Shown here: positions 3,828 through 6,628 of the stretch, piece by piece | How positions within the stretch are numbered: position 1 is the stretch's first letter | How the letters are laid out: each line of letters begins with the position of its first letter | Source: DASPXY01 sp038227745 | GTDB lineage: Bacteria; Planctomycetota; Planctomycetia; Gemmatales; Gemmataceae | Length of the DNA: 6,628 nt | Assembly: GCA_038227745.1 (NCBI GenBank) | Contig: JBBRPS010000590.1 | Location: forward strand, 1-6,628 | Direction of reading: 5' to 3' | Notes under the pieces: generated by a model | The model's database searches: none | What the model saw: only the letters and a program-made list of their open reading frames with translations | Told to the model about the DNA's origin: nothing | Position numbers and translations under genes: made by a program

Positions 3828-6464
3828 ATGGCAATACGTCGCCTTCGTCTCGTCCTCCTCGCCGTCCTGGCCTTCGCCGCCCGGCCGTCCGGCGAGCTGA
3901 CCGGGCAGGGGCCGCGCCCGGCGGACAAACCGGCCCCGGCCGCGGGGGTCGATCTGCACGGCGACCCGCTCCCCGCCGGCGCCCGGGCGCGCCTCGGCAC
4001 GCTCCGCTTCCGCGTCGCCGACCACGTGAACGCCGCCGCCCTCTCGCCCGACGGCAAAGTGCTGGCCATCAGCGGTCAGGGCATCACCCTCCTCGACGCC
4101 GTCACCGGCAAGGAAGTGCGCCGCCTCGTCAACGGCTACGTCGGCGCCAACGCGCTGATCTTCTCTCCTGACGGCAAGGCCCTGGCCGGCGTCAACGGCG
4201 CCGGCCGCGTGCAGCTCTGGGACATCCGCAACGGCAATAGCCTCGGGGAGTTCCAGGCGCAGGGGCCGCAGAGCCGGCTCATCTCGCTCACCTTCTCCGG
4301 CGACGGCAAGGCCCTGGCCGCCGGCAACGAGGTCTTCGGCCAGCAGCAGGCCATCGTCCACGTCTGGGAGATCGCCGGCCGCAAACAGCTCGCGCGCGTC
4401 GAGGCGGTGCAGAACTACCGCGTGCTGACCGCCCTGTCCGGCGACGGCAAGGTGCTCGCCACCTGGGGCACCTACATCAACCGCAACGGCGGCATGCACA
4501 ACCCCGAGCCGGCGCAGACCATTCAGCTCTGGGACGTCGCCTCGGGCAAGGAGCTGCGCCGCGTCCGCGTCGAGCACAACGCCGTCGCCACGGCCGCCCT
4601 GTCCCCCGACGGCAAGACGCTGGCGGCGACCACCGGCGGCTCGACGGTCTACCTCTGGGACGCGACCACAGGCAAGGAGCAGCGCCGCTTCGCGGGCCGG
4701 CGCGGCCTCGGGGCGTACCTCGGCTTCAGCCGCGACGGCAAGGTGCTGGCCGCGGCGGGCTACGACGGCACGGTCCAGCTCTGGGCGGCCTCGACGGGCC
4801 GGCGCCTCGGCCTGTGCGAGCCGCCGCAGTGCCGCTTCAACGGTCTGGGCTTCCTCGCGGACGGCCGCGCGCTGGCCTGGGGCGTCGAGGGCCAGACCGT
4901 GTGCCTGTGGGACGTGCCCTCCGGCAAGTCCGCCACGCCGCTGGTGGCGCACGCGAACCGCGTCACCTCGCTGGTCTTCCGCGCCGGCGGCAAGGAGCTG
5001 CTCACCACCAGCCTGGACGGCAAGGTCTTCACCTGGGACACGGCGACGGGCAAGACGGTGCGCGAGGGCCAGGTGCGCGACAACGACGGCTCCCGCAATC
5101 CCTACGGCGGCTACACCTCCTACGGCGGCCCGGCGGCCAGCCGTTACCAGTCGCTGGTACTCTCCCCCGACGGCAAGCACGCGGCGGGCGGCAGCGGCTA
5201 CAACAGCACGATGCGGCTGTGGGACGTGGCCACCGGCCGCGCGGTCTGCGACTTCGAGGGCGGCCGCAGCGACAGCCAGGCGCTGACGTTCTCGCCGGAC
5301 AGCAGCCTGCTGGCGGTGGCGAACTTCGACCGCTCGGTCCGTCTCTGGGATGTCCACACCGGGCAGCAGCTGCGCCAGGTGAAGTTCCAGAAGGGCGAGG
5401 CGCGCGCCATGGCCTTTTCGCCGAACGGCAAGGCCCTCGCCGTGGCGCGCAACGATTACGAGCCGAACACCGGCCATCAGATCACCGAGATCGACGTGAT
5501 CGAGACGGACACGGGTCGCGCGATCTGCAGCATCAAGCGGATGAACGCCTACCTCAACGCGGTGACATTCTCGCCGGACGGCAGGGTGCTGGCGACGGCG
5601 GGCCAGACGCCGGCGGTGGACCTGTGGGACGCGGCGACCGGCAAGGAGCTCCGTCGCCTGGAGGGGCAGGCCGGGGGCGTGTTCTGCCTGGCGTTCTCGC
5701 CCGATGGCCGGACGCTGGCCGCCGGTGCGCAGCAGTACGGGCGCGCCGGCGCGGCCGCCACGAGCGGCGTGACCGTGTGGGAGCTGGCCACCGGGCAGGT
5801 CCGGGTGCAGTACGCGGGGCACATCGGCCTGGTCACGGCGCTCGCCTACGCGCCGGACTGTCGGACGCTGGCCTCCGGCAGCTCGGACACGTCCATCGTG
5901 CTTTGGGATCTGGCCGGCGACGCGGCGCAAGCCACCGCGAAGGAGTTGCCCGAGCAGGAAGTGACGGCCCTGTGGGGCGACCTGGCCGGCGCCGATGCGC
6001 AGCGGGCCCACGCCGCCGTGCGCAAGTTGCGGGCGGCCCCGGCGCAGGCGCTGGCCCTGTTCCGCAAGCACCTGCGGCCGGCGCAGGCCAGCACGGTGAC
6101 CGCGGGGCAGATCGGCAAGCTCATCGCACAGATGAACGACCGCCGCTTCCCGGTGCGGAACCGGGCGCAAAAGGCGCTCGAGGACCTGAGCGTGGTGGCG
6201 CTGGTGCCGCTACGGGCGGCGCTGAAGGAGCCGCTCGCCTCCGAGGAGCAGCGCCGCCGCATCGGGACGATCCTGCAGAAGGTGGAGAAGATTTCCCTGG
6301 CGCCGGAGGAGCTGCGCGGGGCGCGGGCTGTGGAGACGCTGGAGTACATCGCGACGGCGGAGGCGCGGCAGTTCCTGACCGAGCTGGCGGGCGGGGCGCC
6401 GGTCGCGGGGCTGACGCGCGAGGCGCGCGGCGTGCTGCGGCGCCTCGACCTGAGGGCTCGGTGA
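3828..6464 (+). CDS. Exported WD40-repeat protein, 14 repeats, with planctomycete-type helical C-terminal domain
   Basis: This 878-residue protein begins with a signal peptide (MAIRRLRLVLLAVLAFAA), so it probably acts outside the cytoplasm. A Pro/Ala-rich linker follows. From about residue 67 to 695 I count 14 WD40 units, most with the pattern 'FSPDGK.LA....DG.V.LWD..TGKE.RR'; fourteen fits two seven-bladed beta-propellers, a likely scaffold for protein contacts. Between units 8 and 9 is a Gly/Tyr-rich insert (NPYGGYTSYGG, about 424-434), and units 4, 11 and 13 carry longer loops. Residues about 710-878 are helical: LWGDLAGADA, then MNDRRFPVRNRAQKALEDL (HEAT-like), then ELRGARAVETLEYI and GVLRRLD. 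I recognise this tail from many Gemmataceae WD40 proteins. The start at 3828 has GGGAG 7 bases upstream; the frame is open earlier, but without a signal peptide at its start. No kinase domain is fused, unlike many relatives. Partner and function are unknown. Confidence 0.9.
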   Translation: MAIRRLRLVLLAVLAFAARPSGELTGQGPRPADKPAPAAGVDLHGDPLPAGARARLGTLRFRVADHVNAAALSPDGKVLAISGQGITLLDAVTGKEVRRLVNGYVGANALIFSPDGKALAGVNGAGRVQLWDIRNGNSLGEFQAQGPQSRLISLTFSGDGKALAAGNEVFGQQQAIVHVWEIAGRKQLARVEAVQNYRVLTALSGDGKVLATWGTYINRNGGMHNPEPAQTIQLWDVASGKELRRVRVEHNAVATAALSPDGKTLAATTGGSTVYLWDATTGKEQRRFAGRRGLGAYLGFSRDGKVLAAAGYDGTVQLWAASTGRRLGLCEPPQCRFNGLGFLADGRALAWGVEGQTVCLWDVPSGKSATPLVAHANRVTSLVFRAGGKELLTTSLDGKVFTWDTATGKTVREGQVRDNDGSRNPYGGYTSYGGPAASRYQSLVLSPDGKHAAGGSGYNSTMRLWDVATGRAVCDFEGGRSDSQALTFSPDSSLLAVANFDRSVRLWDVHTGQQLRQVKFQKGEARAMAFSPNGKALAVARNDYEPNTGHQITEIDVIETDTGRAICSIKRMNAYLNAVTFSPDGRVLATAGQTPAVDLWDAATGKELRRLEGQAGGVFCLAFSPDGRTLAAGAQQYGRAGAAATSGVTVWELATGQVRVQYAGHIGLVTALAYAPDCRTLASGSSDTSIVLWDLAGDAAQATAKELPEQEVTALWGDLAGADAQRAHAAVRKLRAAPAQALALFRKHLRPAQASTVTAGQIGKLIAQMNDRRFPVRNRAQKALEDLSVVALVPLRAALKEPLASEEQRRRIGTILQKVEKISLAPEELRGARAVETLEYIATAEARQFLTELAGGAPVAGLTREARGVLRRLDLRAR

Positions 6465-6486
6465 GTCGGCCGCCAGCGGCGCGGGG

Positions 6487-6540
6487 ACACAAGCCCGACG
6501 CGCCAGCGAGGGACCCCTCGCTGGCGCGTCGGGCTTGTGT
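6487..6540. repeat. Palindromic TSPTRQRG-type repeat, copy 1
   Basis: Arms at 6487-6512 and 6515-6540 are perfect inverted repeats of 26 bases around a 2-base centre. Read from 6488, the left arm translates as TSPTRQRG, a signature I recall recurring in Gemmataceae predicted proteins because this repeat is scattered in and between genes. It begins 22 bases after the WD40 stop codon. The RNA would form a very stable stem and might help end transcription or protect the 3' end, but there is no T-tract of a classical terminator. Confidence 0.85.
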
Positions 6541-6560
6541 TGCCGTGGCCTGGCCGTCCC

Positions 6561-6615
6561 ATACAAGCCAGACGCGCCAGCGAGGAAGTCCCTCGCTGGC
6601 GCGTCGGGCTTGTGT
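6561..6615. repeat. Palindromic TSPTRQRG-type repeat, copy 2
   Basis: Arms at 6561-6585 and 6591-6615 pair at 23 of 25 positions around a 5-base centre. The right arm and the following bases (6591-6628) are identical over 38 bases to 6516-6553 of copy 1, so the two form a tandem array with a period of about 75 bp. The left arm has two changes that break its perfect symmetry. The downstream motif TTGCCGTGGCCTGG closes both units, and the array may continue past the window edge. Confidence 0.85.
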
Positions 6616-6628
6616 TGCCGTGGCCTGG

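Noticed and set aside
3636..6170. Minus-strand open frame of 844 codons opposite the WD40 gene
   Set aside because: Its length comes from the third-position GC bias and repeat structure of the WD40 gene. The translation is Arg/Ala/Val/Gly-rich, shows no domain, and runs into the dihydroorotase 3' end.
120..6464. A coordinated new multi-gene system linking phosphatase, ABM protein, dihydroorotase and WD40 protein
   Set aside because: The strands alternate, gaps are wide and filled with repeats or a relic, and the predicted roles do not connect. Nothing in the sequence supports co-regulation.
6487..6628. Possible CRISPR-like repeat array
   Set aside because: There are only two units, each a long self-complementary palindrome, with no unique spacers of regular size and no cas genes.

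Overview
The window looks like chromosomal DNA from a planctomycete, most likely the Gemmataceae (Gemmata / Zavarzinella / Fimbriiglobus type). The DNA is very GC-rich. There is an exported WD40 protein with the helical C-terminal domain that I associate with that group. A dispersed palindrome whose reading frame spells TSPTRQRG lies at the right edge; I recall this signature from Gemmataceae predicted proteins. The assignment rests on recalled family patterns, not on a search.

Layout, left to right. Positions 1-37 (minus) hold the first 12 codons of a gene cut by the window edge, possibly an IS630-type transposase. Positions 120-1049 (minus) encode a complete PP2C-type Ser/Thr phosphatase. 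Facing away from it, at 1096 (plus), is a well-formed ribosome binding site and the first 30-45 codons of a DinB-family protein. That frame loses its family resemblance where it meets the 3' end of the next gene, so it is a 5' gene relic. Positions 1227-1664 (minus) encode a small exported antibiotic-biosynthesis-monooxygenase (ABM/YgiN-like) protein. Divergent from it, 1803-2192 (plus) encodes an acidic 129-residue protein that I do not recognise. A 125-bp palindromic, MITE-like element with 41-bp inverted ends occupies 2281-2405, just upstream of a class-I-like dihydroorotase gene (2441-3673, plus). After a 154-bp gap comes an 878-residue exported protein with 14 WD40 repeats (3828-6464, plus). 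It is followed at once by two tandem palindromic repeat units that run to the window edge.

The genes do not form an obvious operon or pathway. Spacings are large, strands alternate, and two types of palindromic repeat plus a truncated gene sit in the gaps. The dihydroorotase is a housekeeping pyrimidine-biosynthesis enzyme with no pyr neighbour in view. The phosphatase and the WD40 protein belong to families that are abundant in planctomycetes. I see no phage, CRISPR, toxin-antitoxin or defence module, and no convincing new multi-gene system. The most interesting content is the mobile or repeat DNA and the DinB relic.
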